Origin: Bacteroidales bacterium
GTDB taxonomy: Bacteria > Bacteroidota > Bacteroidia > Bacteroidales > UBA932
DNA length: 56,425 nucleotides
Direction of reading: 5' to 3'
Assembly (NCBI GenBank): GCA_017476575.1
Contig: JAFUZO010000075.1
Coordinates: forward strand, 1 to 56,425
In this document: positions 34,402 through 41,933 of the stretch, in pieces
Layout of the letters: the number at the start of each line of letters is the position of its first letter
Position numbering within the stretch: position 1 is the first letter of the stretch
The notes under the pieces: model-generated
What the model was told of the DNA's origin: nothing
The model's input: only the letters and a program-made list of their open reading frames with translations
Databases searched by the model: none
Program-made: the position numbers and the translations under genes

Positions 34402-35460
34402 CTACGAATAATCGTCCAGGTTGAGGCGGTGGAGGATGTCCAGGTGGACGTAGTGGTTCCGGCGGGGGGGCGTGATCTTGCGGACGAGGTAGTCCGAGAA
34501 GATTTCGATGGCCAGGCGGGCCTGGTCGTGGATGTGGTGAGTCACGAGGTATTCGATCTGCCCGGCCTTGAGGGCGGCGAGGTTCCTTTCGAGGTCGTCG
34601 AAGCCGACAGCGATGCGCCGGGGCTCGGGGTGCTGCTCCAGGAAGGGGGCGATCAGGTGGATGCGCGAGTTGGTCATGGCGATGTGCCGGACCTCGGGAT
34701 GCTCCCGGAAGAAGGCTTCCAGGGTGGGGATGATGCCGGTGGGATCGTTCGGGTCGATGAAGACGGTGTGGATGGTGCACGCCGGCAGCTGCTCATGGAT
34801 GTAGTCCAGGAAACCGCGCCGGCGCGGTTCGTTCGGGTCGCCCTGGCGCCCCTTATCGCGGACGAGCCGGATAAGGACAAGGCTGTCGACCTGCTGGTTG
34901 GCAGTCAGGAGGAAGGCGCCCAGGTAGCCGCTCCGGTAGGGGTCGATGCCGATGTAGAGGAAGTTGCCGAGGCCGTCGACCTTGTTGTCGAGGAAGGCGT
35001 AAGGGATTCCCGCGCTGTCGAGCCTTCCGGCGAACTCGGTGACGGCGTCCTTGAACACGGCGTTGAGGATGACTCCGGAGGGCCGGGCCTCCAGGACGGC
35101 GGCACATTCTGTCCGGAAGGATCCGATGTCCGTCTGGTCATACAGGAACATCCGGACCTCGATGTTGTAGCGGCGGGCTTCCTGCGCCCCGGCGAGAAGA
35201 CCCTGCTGGATGAGTTCCCAGTATTCTCCCTCTTTGAAGGCCGGGATGAGGCAGGCGAGGGTATAGGACTTCTTGGAAGCCAGGAGGGCTGCATTGGGAT
35301 TGGCCGAGTAGCCGAGCCGTTCGATGGCCTCATGGACCCGGGCCGCCGTCTCCTCCGAGAACCGCCCCCGGTGATGGATGACCCGGTCTACGGTCCCCCG
35401 CGAAACCCCCGCCTCGCGGGCGATGTCGAATACGGTCGGTATGCGTTTCTCTTCCGCCAT
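34402..35460 (-). CDS. LacI-family transcriptional regulator
   Basis: A 352-residue protein: N-terminal HTH and hinge (about 8-57: TVFDIAREAGVSRGTVDRVI, then RVHEAIERLGYSANPNA) and a periplasmic-binding-protein-like effector domain. The latter has VRMFLYDQTDIGSF, YIGIDPYRSGYLGAFLL and TNSRIHLIAPF. The ATG at 35460 is chosen over a TTG 9 bases upstream because that codon overlaps the -7 box. It ends 7 bases from the GH27 stop, convergent, so it probably controls the GH27 and/or the SusCD transcript in response to a sugar. No operator was identified. LacI-type control of a SusCD locus is less usual than SusR, HTCS or ECF sigma control. Confidence 0.92.
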   Translation of the reverse strand: MAEEKRIPTVFDIAREAGVSRGTVDRVIHHRGRFSEETAARVHEAIERLGYSANPNAALLASKKSYTLACLIPAFKEGEYWELIQQGLLAGAQEARRYNIEVRMFLYDQTDIGSFRTECAAVLEARPSGVILNAVFKDAVTEFAGRLDSAGIPYAFLDNKVDGLGNFLYIGIDPYRSGYLGAFLLTANQQVDSLVLIRLVRDKGRQGDPNEPRRRGFLDYIHEQLPACTIHTVFIDPNDPTGIIPTLEAFFREHPEVRHIAMTNSRIHLIAPFLEQHPEPRRIAVGFDDLERNLAALKAGQIEYLVTHHIHDQARLAIEIFSDYLVRKITPPRRNHYVHLDILHRLNLDDYS

Positions 35461-35466
35461 TTCCCG

Positions 35467-35474
35467 CAAAGATA
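35467..35474 (-). promoter_or_regulatory. -7 box of the LacI-family gene
   Basis: TATCTTTG on the minus strand ends 6 bases before the ATG at 35460. No clear -33 TTTG is visible. As with recJ and the GH27 gene, the box leaves room for almost no leader. Confidence 0.5.
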
Positions 35475-35510
35475 CGGAGAATTTTTGAAAGGACCTCTGT
35501 GGGCGTGCCG

Positions 35511-37379
35511 CTACTTGTTTTGTGGTCGCCTGACCCTGTATTTCTGCCTGGGATGATGGGGGATATCATACATTTTTTCCAGTGCGTCGGAAAGTTGCGG
35601 GAGTACAATATCCCTGATGTACAAGGTTTTCCTACCCACGGCAGCGGCAATTTCCTCGGCCGTTTTCCATTCGTGGCAGACTTGGAGGACAAGTTCCCTC
35701 ATCTCTTCCTTTGTGTACCGTTTCTTGGGCGATATATCGGACATCGGGAACCTGATATCGGTCTCGGGAAGTCCGATATTAGGGTCTTGAAGTCCGATAT
35801 TAGGGTCTTGAAGTCCGATATGACTCCTTGCAAGAGCGATATTCATCCCATATACATGGTACTTGGTTCCCCTTCCATGTCCGGATGATTCCAGCAGATT
35901 CCGGGCACACATCTCGCTCAACATCTGTGTGATATCCGCCCGATGCATGTCCAGGGCATATTGCAGCCGCTCATTGGTGATTTCCTCTTCCGAATAGGCC
36001 AACGCCAGCGTGACCAGTTGACCGAGAGGAAGGTTGTCGATCTTCCCGCCCAGGTATTTTGACAGCCCCTCTTTGATAGAGTCATCCAGCATAGACTCCA
36101 TAGACATCGTCAGGACCACTTTGTCGGGACGGACCTGCTCTTGAATATAGGGCCTTTTCCATTTTTCTCCTTCCCACCCGTGGATGATCTTGTCTGCACC
36201 GCTGCCCGCTTTCTCTGCCGCCCCGAGGAATGTGAACATGGTCTGCAAGTATTTGTTCCGACACACACTCTCGCCGCCTTTATAATATTGTTTCAACGAG
36301 ATCAGCATCGTTCCGGGATTGGAGAATACGATTTTGTTGGGATACTTATATACATTCAGTGATGCGTTCACGGTGTGGTCTGCATGGACCAGGGCATTGA
36401 CAAAGGCTTCCCTGAGTGCAACATGGGCAGGGGTCCCGGCTTTCCTTTGGTTGTCATCCAGTCGGAAAGGTTTTGGAAGGAAACCTTGCAGGATGGGAAG
36501 CACCCGGCTGTAGAACTGGAACAGGTTCGATTCCCAGTTCCCATCCGGGCAGATGCGGTTCACCCAGCGGTCTTCCGGGTCCTGCACCTCCTGGTAATCG
36601 GGAAAGAAGTTCGGGTTCTCATCCATGATGGCGCTATAGGTTCCGAACATCAGCAGTCCGGCATAGGTCAGACCATATTCTCCTGTTCCCCGGTCTTTTC
36701 TGAACACATTCAACTTCTCAAGGAATAAGTCCTCAGGCAACGCGTTCCATACATGATCCGGGTTCCATTGTTCGAACCTGCGGCGATATTGTCTGATGGA
36801 ATCGGGATCCAGGTCTTCCTTGCTGAAATTCTTCAAGATCCTTCCATCGGCCGGACTTGCCAGGTTCGCATCAGAGAACATGCTGTTCACCTCCTCGCGT
36901 GAACAATGATAGTCCCCGTCAAGGTCTCGCCTGTAAGTGCCGGTATAGGGATCCAGTCCACAGTACACCGGCTTGAGGCTTCTGTCCAACCGTGGAATAT
37001 GAAAGAACAGGAAGAGGTTCCCGTTGAATGTTACGGCCTGCACGTCCTCCTCTTTCAACAGGGCGATATTCGCATTCTGTTTGCTGTGCATGCCGTTGAA
37101 AAAGTCTCGCTTGTATTTCTTGACCTGCTCATCGGTCAAGCCGTCGAATACAATTTCGTTTCCTTTTTCTTTGATGCCGAAGATGATGGTCCCTCCGTTT
37201 GTATTGGCAAACGATGAGTAGGTTTCCCAAAAAGTTTTTGGAAAACCACCGGCCGCTGACTTGAATTCTATCTCGCTTGATTCTTTGTCTTGTAGCAGAC
37301 GGTCTAACAGAGGTTGTAAATCCTTATAATCGTATATCCGCTTCATTTCTTGCACAAACTCTTTTTCCCCGGCCTCCAT
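35511..37379 (-). CDS. AlbA_2/Schlafen-type putative DNA-binding protein with RecG-like ATPase-fold domain
   Basis: A 622-residue protein. The N-terminal AlbA_2 domain (about 30-150) has SSEIEFKSAAGGFPKTFWET and FANTNGGTIIFGIKEKG. A central region follows, then an HATPase_c_4-type segment (about 350-460) with ALREAFVNALVHADHT and GAAEKAGSGADKIIHGW. C-terminal winged-helix segments flank a run of 7-residue repeats (about 513-546). Such proteins are annotated as transcriptional regulators or RecG-related and occur in defence and mobile contexts; the activity is unproven. Its GC is visibly lower than that of neighbours and its codons are more AT-ended, suggesting transfer. The start at 37379 is followed by another Met (residue 12) that could also serve. 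It is a lone gene between lacI and aroK. Confidence 0.78.
   Translation of the reverse strand: MEAGEKEFVQEMKRIYDYKDLQPLLDRLLQDKESSEIEFKSAAGGFPKTFWETYSSFANTNGGTIIFGIKEKGNEIVFDGLTDEQVKKYKRDFFNGMHSKQNANIALLKEEDVQAVTFNGNLFLFFHIPRLDRSLKPVYCGLDPYTGTYRRDLDGDYHCSREEVNSMFSDANLASPADGRILKNFSKEDLDPDSIRQYRRRFEQWNPDHVWNALPEDLFLEKLNVFRKDRGTGEYGLTYAGLLMFGTYSAIMDENPNFFPDYQEVQDPEDRWVNRICPDGNWESNLFQFYSRVLPILQGFLPKPFRLDDNQRKAGTPAHVALREAFVNALVHADHTVNASLNVYKYPNKIVFSNPGTMLISLKQYYKGGESVCRNKYLQTMFTFLGAAEKAGSGADKIIHGWEGEKWKRPYIQEQVRPDKVVLTMSMESMLDDSIKEGLSKYLGGKIDNLPLGQLVTLALAYSEEEITNERLQYALDMHRADITQMLSEMCARNLLESSGHGRGTKYHVYGMNIALARSHIGLQDPNIGLQDPNIGLPETDIRFPMSDISPKKRYTKEEMRELVLQVCHEWKTAEEIAAAVGRKTLYIRDIVLPQLSDALEKMYDIPHHPRQKYRVRRPQNK
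35770..35821. repeat. 21-base in-frame tandem repeat inside the AlbA_2 gene
   Basis: Two exact 21-base units (35770-35790, 35791-35811) plus 10 bases of a third, each starting AGTCCGATATTAGGG. More diverged units lie on both sides. On the coding strand they give the heptads PNIGLQD, PNIGLPE, TDIRFPM and SDISPKK. Because the unit is a multiple of three, copy-number change would lengthen or shorten a linker without a frameshift. Confidence 0.8.
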
Positions 37380-37404
37380 GATAGGGCTGATTCCGGACAA
37401 GCCC

Positions 37405-37902
37405 TTACAGGCAGGAAATGATGATCTCGTCGGCGATTTCCTCGGGGGCGAGACCGTCGGTGTCGAGGGTGAGGTGGGCGGCGGACTCGTAGAGCGGGAG
37501 CCGTTGCCGGTACAGGTCGGCGGCGCCTTCACCGGCCAGGGGACGTCCGCCGGACGGGTCCTGCAGGCGCTCCTGCAGGGTCTCCCAGGTGGCCCGGAGG
37601 TAGATGCAGAGGGCTTTCTCCTGCAGGAGCCGGGCGGCTTCCGGCCGGATGATGGTACCGCCGCCGAGGGAGAGGACGGCCGTCGCCTCGCCGTCTTTCC
37701 GCACCGTCTCCTGGAGCGCCTGCCATTCCCGCGTCCGGAAACCGGCTTCCCCCTCCGTGGCGAACAGGTCCGGGATGCTCCGCCCCGCCTTTTTGACGAT
37801 GACCTCGTCGAGGTCCACGAACGGACACCCCAGCGCATCCGCCACGATGCGCCCGACCGTTGTCTTCCCGCTTCCCATGAAGCCCGTGAGTGCAATGACC
37901 AT
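37405..37902 (-). CDS. aroK: Shikimate kinase
   Basis: The 165-residue P-loop kinase phosphorylates the 3-hydroxyl of shikimate in the chorismate pathway. The Walker A is GFMGSGKTT (7-15), followed by the shikimate-binding DLDEVI (31-36) with FRTREW (56-61), Walker-B-like LSLGGGTI (77-84) and the lid RPLAGEG (119-125). Length is typical. It is a lone gene with a TATCTTTG box about 40 bases upstream. Its stop lies 25 bases before the start of the AlbA_2 gene on the same strand, so some read-through into that gene is possible. Confidence 0.95.
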   Translation of the reverse strand: MVIALTGFMGSGKTTVGRIVADALGCPFVDLDEVIVKKAGRSIPDLFATEGEAGFRTREWQALQETVRKDGEATAVLSLGGGTIIRPEAARLLQEKALCIYLRATWETLQERLQDPSGGRPLAGEGAADLYRQRLPLYESAAHLTLDTDGLAPEEIADEIIISCL

Positions 37903-37942
37903 GATTCTTCCCGGGACAGACCCCGATGTCCGTCCGCCGGTG

Positions 37943-37950
37943 CAAAGATA
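37943..37950 (-). promoter_or_regulatory. -7 box of aroK
   Basis: TATCTTTG on the minus strand, 40 bases before the aroK ATG. The upstream -33 region is AT-rich, without an exact TTTG. Confidence 0.45.
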
Positions 37951-38004
37951 CGAAAATAAGGCGAGTTTTTCGATGTTTTATGTAACGGTCTGAAAGTAAG
38001 GTAA

Positions 38005-38050
38005 TTGCTCGTTTTAACCCGTGTAAATAAACATAAGTTAAAACGAGCAA
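38005..38050. repeat. Perfect 14-base inverted repeat with 18-base spacer
   Basis: TTGCTCGTTTTAAC (38005-38018) and GTTAAAACGAGCAA (38037-38050) are exact reverse complements. The spacer is AT-rich. It lies between aroK and the parC terminator, and is not followed by a T-run on either strand. It may be an operator, a relic of a small element, or a bidirectional hairpin. Confidence 0.6.
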
Positions 38051-38078
38051 GTTGTTTATTGATAAGTGCTTACGAAAA

Positions 38079-38103
38079 ACGACATCCTGGCAGAGGATGT
38101 CGT
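38079..38103 (-). terminator. Rho-independent terminator of parC
   Basis: ACGACATCCT and AGGATGTCGT form a perfect 10-base stem with loop GGCAG. On the minus strand the stem runs straight into TTTTTCGT. It begins 25 bases after the parC stop codon. Confidence 0.8.
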
Positions 38104-38128
38104 TGAGGATACTGGAGACGGCTTTTCG

Positions 38129-41002
38129 TCAGAACAGGGTGAGGTCTTCCCAGGAGCCGAGGTCGGCGGGGTCTTCGCCGGAAGCCTCTTTCAGGAGGTC
38201 GGAGGCCTGGCCGGTCTGCTCGATGGGGGGAACGGTGGGGATGTCGTCGTCGAGTTCGATCTCGACAGGCTCGTCGTCGGCACCTGCAAGGGTGGAGCTG
38301 TCGGCAAGGGCCCTATCCGGACTTCCGTCAGGATTGTCGGCATGGGTACCATCCGGATTCCCGTCAAAACCATCGGGAAGAGAGCTGTCCGCCTGGGGGG
38401 CGGCCTCTGCGTCATCCTCCGGCTTCACGAGCGGTTCGATGAACTCGACGGCGGCGAGGTCGTAAGCGTGGCACTTCTTGCCCTTGGCGGTGAGACCCTT
38501 CTTGGCGATGAACTCCTCGGCATCGATGACTTCCGGCTCGCGGTGCTCGTACTTGCCGTTGAAGGTGACCTTCACCTGCGGATGGCGGTCGGAGGCGATG
38601 TCCACCAGTTTCGACCCCTTGGCATCGGAGATGAACGACATCGGCGTGTTGTTCGATTCGATGAAACTGAACCGCTTGATATAGTAGGCCTTGGCGGCAT
38701 TGTCCCAGTAAAGGACGGTGTAGGTGAGACCCGGATCGAATTTCTCGATGCGTACGACGTCGCCCTGGTACTTGTTGACCAGGTCGTAGGTCGTGGTATA
38801 GAACGTGCCGTCGGCGAAGATGGCGAGGACGCGGTCGCCTCCCGAGAACTGGCCGAGGTAGTCGCCGCGGCCATCCTCGTTGAGACGCTGGATGTCGGCA
38901 TCGTACCAGATATCCTTGCCGCCGAGGGTCGTGATGCCCTTGGCCTTGAGCTGGATCTTGGCGACCGGATACTTGGTCACGAGGTTGCCCCGCGAGCCGC
39001 GTCCCTTGATGGCGAGGGCCGAGAAATCCCATTCGACCTGGGTCTTCTTCAGTCCCTTGCGGGGACGCAGGTACACCCGGACGGCCTCTGCCTCGCCGTT
39101 ATGGTTGACAGTGAACCAGAGGATGCGGGACCCTTCCGCGCCGGTCGTGATGTCGTACTCCTTGTCGCGGGTGACGGAGGTGATATTGAACCGCTTGGCG
39201 TAGTGGGCGGGCCCCTTGCCGTCGCGGTAGATGACGTTGTAGATGGTGCGCTCGTCGCCACGGTTGAACACCCCCGCATAGAGGAGGTCCTTGCCGAAGA
39301 AAGCCTTGTCGGAAACCTTGGTGACGCGGTATTTGCCGTCCTTGCCGATGACGATGATCTCGGAGAGGTCGGAGCAGTCGCAGAGGTACACGCCGTTGTC
39401 GTCCTTCTTCAGGCCGGTGCCGACGAACCCCTCTTCGAAGTTGGCGTAGAGCTTGGCGTTGTTGGAGACGACCTTGGTGGCGGCGATGGTCTCCAGCGAG
39501 GTGATGACCGTCTTGCGCTCGAAGGCCTTGCCGCCGTACTTGGCCTTGATGCGCTCGAACCATGCGATGGTGTAGTCGGTGAGGTGTTCCAGCTGGTCCT
39601 GGACGGTGCGCATCTCGTCCTCGATGGCGTAGATCTTCTCGTCGAGGGCCTTGGTGTCGAACTTGGAGATCTTGCGGACCGGTTTCTCGACGAGCTTGAG
39701 GATGTCCTCCATGACGATTTCGCGGTGGAGGAGGTCCTGGTACTGCTTCATCTGGCTGAACACGTCGGAAAGCTGCTCCTCCCAGGTCATCTGGTTCTGT
39801 TCGAGGACCTTGTAGATGCGGTTTTCGAAGAAGATGCGTTCCAGGGAGTCGTAATGCCACTGGTCCTCGAGTTCGCCGAGCTTGATCTCGAGCTGGCGGC
39901 CGAGGAGGTCGCGGGTGTGGAACGTGTCGTATTCGAGGATCTCGTCCACGGAGAGGAACTGCGGCTTGTCGTCCTTGATGACGCAGGCGTTGGGGTTGAT
40001 GGTGGTCTCGCAGTCGGTGAAGGCGTAGAGGGCGTCGATGGTCTTGTCCGGGGACACGTCGTTGGGCAGATGGATGACGATTTCCACGTGCTCGGTGGTC
40101 ATGTCCTCGATCTTCTTGATCTTGATCTTGCCCTTGTCCTTGGCCTTGAGAATGCTGTCGATGATGATATGGGAGGTCTTGCCGAAGGGAATCTCGGTGA
40201 TGGTGATGGTGGATTTGTCCACCTTCTCGATGCGGGCGCGGACCTTCACCTGGCCGCCGCGGCGCCCGTGGTTGTACTTGGAGCAGTCGGCCATGCCGCC
40301 GGTCGGGAAGTCCGGGTAGAGTTCATAGGGCTCTCCCTTGAGGATGGCGATGGAGGCGTCGAGGAGTTCGTTGAAGTTGTGGGGAAGGATCTTCGAGGCC
40401 ATGCCGACAGCAATGCCTTCGGTGCCCTGGGCGAGGAGGAGGGGGAAGCGGACCGGGAGTTCGGTCGGTTCCTGGTTGCGGCCGTCGTAGGAGGTCATCC
40501 AGGTGGTGACTTTCGGGTCGAAGATGACTTCCTTGGCGAATTTGGAGAGCCGGGCTTCGATGTAACGGGGGGCGGCGTTGGAGTCGCCCGTGAGGATGTT
40601 GCCCCAGTTCCCCTGGCAGTCGACGGCGAGGCCCTTCTGTCCGATCTGGACAAGGGCACCGAGGATGGAGGCGTCGCCGTGCGGATGGTACTGCATGGCC
40701 TGGCCGACGATGTTGGCGACCTTGGTGTAGCGGCCGTCGTCCATCTTGTACATGGCATGCAGCACGCGGCGCTGGACCGGCTTGAGACCGTCCACGATGT
40801 GGGGAACGGCCCGCTGGAGGATCACGTATGACGAGTAGTCCAGGAACCAGTCCTTGAACATGCCGGAGAGCTTGTATTTCCGGCTGTCGCTGCCCAGCAG
40901 GCGGGCGAATTTCCCGCTCTCCCCGGCATTCTCGTCCAACGGCTGTTCCTCCGGCCCTTCCTCGACCGGCTCTTCCTGGATGTCATCCCATTCTTCGCTC
41001 AT
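38129..41002 (-). CDS. parC: Type IIA DNA topoisomerase A subunit (topoisomerase IV/gyrase A)
   Basis: The 957-residue subunit cuts and rejoins DNA. The N-terminal breakage domain has MQYHPHGDASI (103-113) and the catalytic Tyr147 in SNAAPRYIEARL. Next come the tower and coiled-coil parts, then a C-terminal blade region (about 550-860) with repeated R-K-G elements such as IKGRGSRGNLVTKY. The canonical GyrA-box is not obvious, and the layout fits the Bacteroidetes ParC-like branch better than GyrA, but the split is uncertain. A unique acidic tail (about 860-957) contains DGNPDG and DNPDGSPD repeats. It lies in the rluB-era-parC gene order, 49 bases after era, and ends at a strong terminator. 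The partner ParE is not in the window. Confidence 0.9.
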   Translation of the reverse strand: MSEEWDDIQEEPVEEGPEEQPLDENAGESGKFARLLGSDSRKYKLSGMFKDWFLDYSSYVILQRAVPHIVDGLKPVQRRVLHAMYKMDDGRYTKVANIVGQAMQYHPHGDASILGALVQIGQKGLAVDCQGNWGNILTGDSNAAPRYIEARLSKFAKEVIFDPKVTTWMTSYDGRNQEPTELPVRFPLLLAQGTEGIAVGMASKILPHNFNELLDASIAILKGEPYELYPDFPTGGMADCSKYNHGRRGGQVKVRARIEKVDKSTITITEIPFGKTSHIIIDSILKAKDKGKIKIKKIEDMTTEHVEIVIHLPNDVSPDKTIDALYAFTDCETTINPNACVIKDDKPQFLSVDEILEYDTFHTRDLLGRQLEIKLGELEDQWHYDSLERIFFENRIYKVLEQNQMTWEEQLSDVFSQMKQYQDLLHREIVMEDILKLVEKPVRKISKFDTKALDEKIYAIEDEMRTVQDQLEHLTDYTIAWFERIKAKYGGKAFERKTVITSLETIAATKVVSNNAKLYANFEEGFVGTGLKKDDNGVYLCDCSDLSEIIVIGKDGKYRVTKVSDKAFFGKDLLYAGVFNRGDERTIYNVIYRDGKGPAHYAKRFNITSVTRDKEYDITTGAEGSRILWFTVNHNGEAEAVRVYLRPRKGLKKTQVEWDFSALAIKGRGSRGNLVTKYPVAKIQLKAKGITTLGGKDIWYDADIQRLNEDGRGDYLGQFSGGDRVLAIFADGTFYTTTYDLVNKYQGDVVRIEKFDPGLTYTVLYWDNAAKAYYIKRFSFIESNNTPMSFISDAKGSKLVDIASDRHPQVKVTFNGKYEHREPEVIDAEEFIAKKGLTAKGKKCHAYDLAAVEFIEPLVKPEDDAEAAPQADSSLPDGFDGNPDGTHADNPDGSPDRALADSSTLAGADDEPVEIELDDDIPTVPPIEQTGQASDLLKEASGEDPADLGSWEDLTLF

Positions 41003-41051
41003 AGGTTCTTCTTTTATGGATGGAGGAGGCTATGTCCTCCGGCAAGGGTGC

Positions 41052-41933
41052 TTAAAATTCATACCCGAACCTGCGCAGTTCGCGGCGGTCTTCGCGCCAG
41101 TCGGGATCGACCTTGACGAAGGTGGAGAGGAAGACCTTCTTCTGGAAGAAGTCCTCCATCTCCAGGCGCGCCTCGGTGCCGACCTTCTTGAGGGCGGCGC
41201 CCTTCTTGCCGATGAGGATGCCCTTCTGGGATTCCCGCATCACATAGATGACGGCGCTGATGTCGTATCGCTCCTCGCCTTCATGGAAGGCCTCGATCTC
41301 GACCTGGCACGAGTAGGGAATCTCCTCGCTGTAGTGGAGGAAGATCTTCTCGCGCAGGATTTCCGAGGCGAAGAAGCGGAGGTTCTTGTCGGTGAACTGG
41401 TCCTTGTCGAACCAGGCCGGGGCTTCCGGAAGGCGGCTGGAAACCGCTTCCAGGATGCTCTCGAGGTTGAACTTTTCCTGGGCCGAGGCCGGGATGATCT
41501 CGGCTTCGGGAAGCTGCCCGTGCCACCAGCTCATGAGTTCCACGACCTTCTCCTGGGTGGAGAGGTCGATCTTGTTGAGGACCAGGATGACCGGGCACTC
41601 TACTTTCCGCAGTTTCTCGATGTAGGCCTCGTTCTTGTCGCCCTTCTCGACGGTGTCGGTGACGTAGAGGATGATGTCGGCGTCGCCGATGGCCGTGTCC
41701 ACGAAGTTCAGCATGTTCTCCTGGAGCCGGTAGTTCGGCTTCAGGATGCCGGGGGTGTCGGAGTAGACGATCTGGTAGTCCTCGCCGCTCACGATGCCCA
41801 TGATGCGGTGGCGTGTCGTCTGGGCTTTGGCGGTGACGATGGACAGTTTCTCGCCGACGAGGGCGTTCATCAGCGTGGATTTGCCCACGTTGGGGTTGCC
41901 GATGATGTTGACGAATCCTGCGCGGTGTGCCAT
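41052..41933 (-). CDS. era: GTPase Era
   Basis: The 293-residue GTPase binds the 3' end of 16S rRNA and checks 30S assembly. The G motifs are present: G1 GNPNVGKST (12-20), G3 DTPG in YSDTPGILKP, G4 NKID in LVLNKIDLS, and SAQE at G5. The C-terminal KH domain has the IGKKGAALKKVG loop (about 248-260). Length is typical. Its ATG overlaps the rluB stop in TAATG, showing coupling. Confidence 0.97.
   Translation of the reverse strand: MAHRAGFVNIIGNPNVGKSTLMNALVGEKLSIVTAKAQTTRHRIMGIVSGEDYQIVYSDTPGILKPNYRLQENMLNFVDTAIGDADIILYVTDTVEKGDKNEAYIEKLRKVECPVILVLNKIDLSTQEKVVELMSWWHGQLPEAEIIPASAQEKFNLESILEAVSSRLPEAPAWFDKDQFTDKNLRFFASEILREKIFLHYSEEIPYSCQVEIEAFHEGEERYDISAVIYVMRESQKGILIGKKGAALKKVGTEARLEMEDFFQKKVFLSTFVKVDPDWREDRRELRRFGYEF

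Noticed and set aside
35770..35821. CRISPR array
   Set aside because: The units are directly adjacent without spacers and lie in frame inside a coding gene.
38066..40831. A 921-codon plus-strand frame opposite parC
   Set aside because: Composition is Val/Asp/Gly-rich nonsense mirroring the codons of parC. parC has full motif support, and the plus frame has none.
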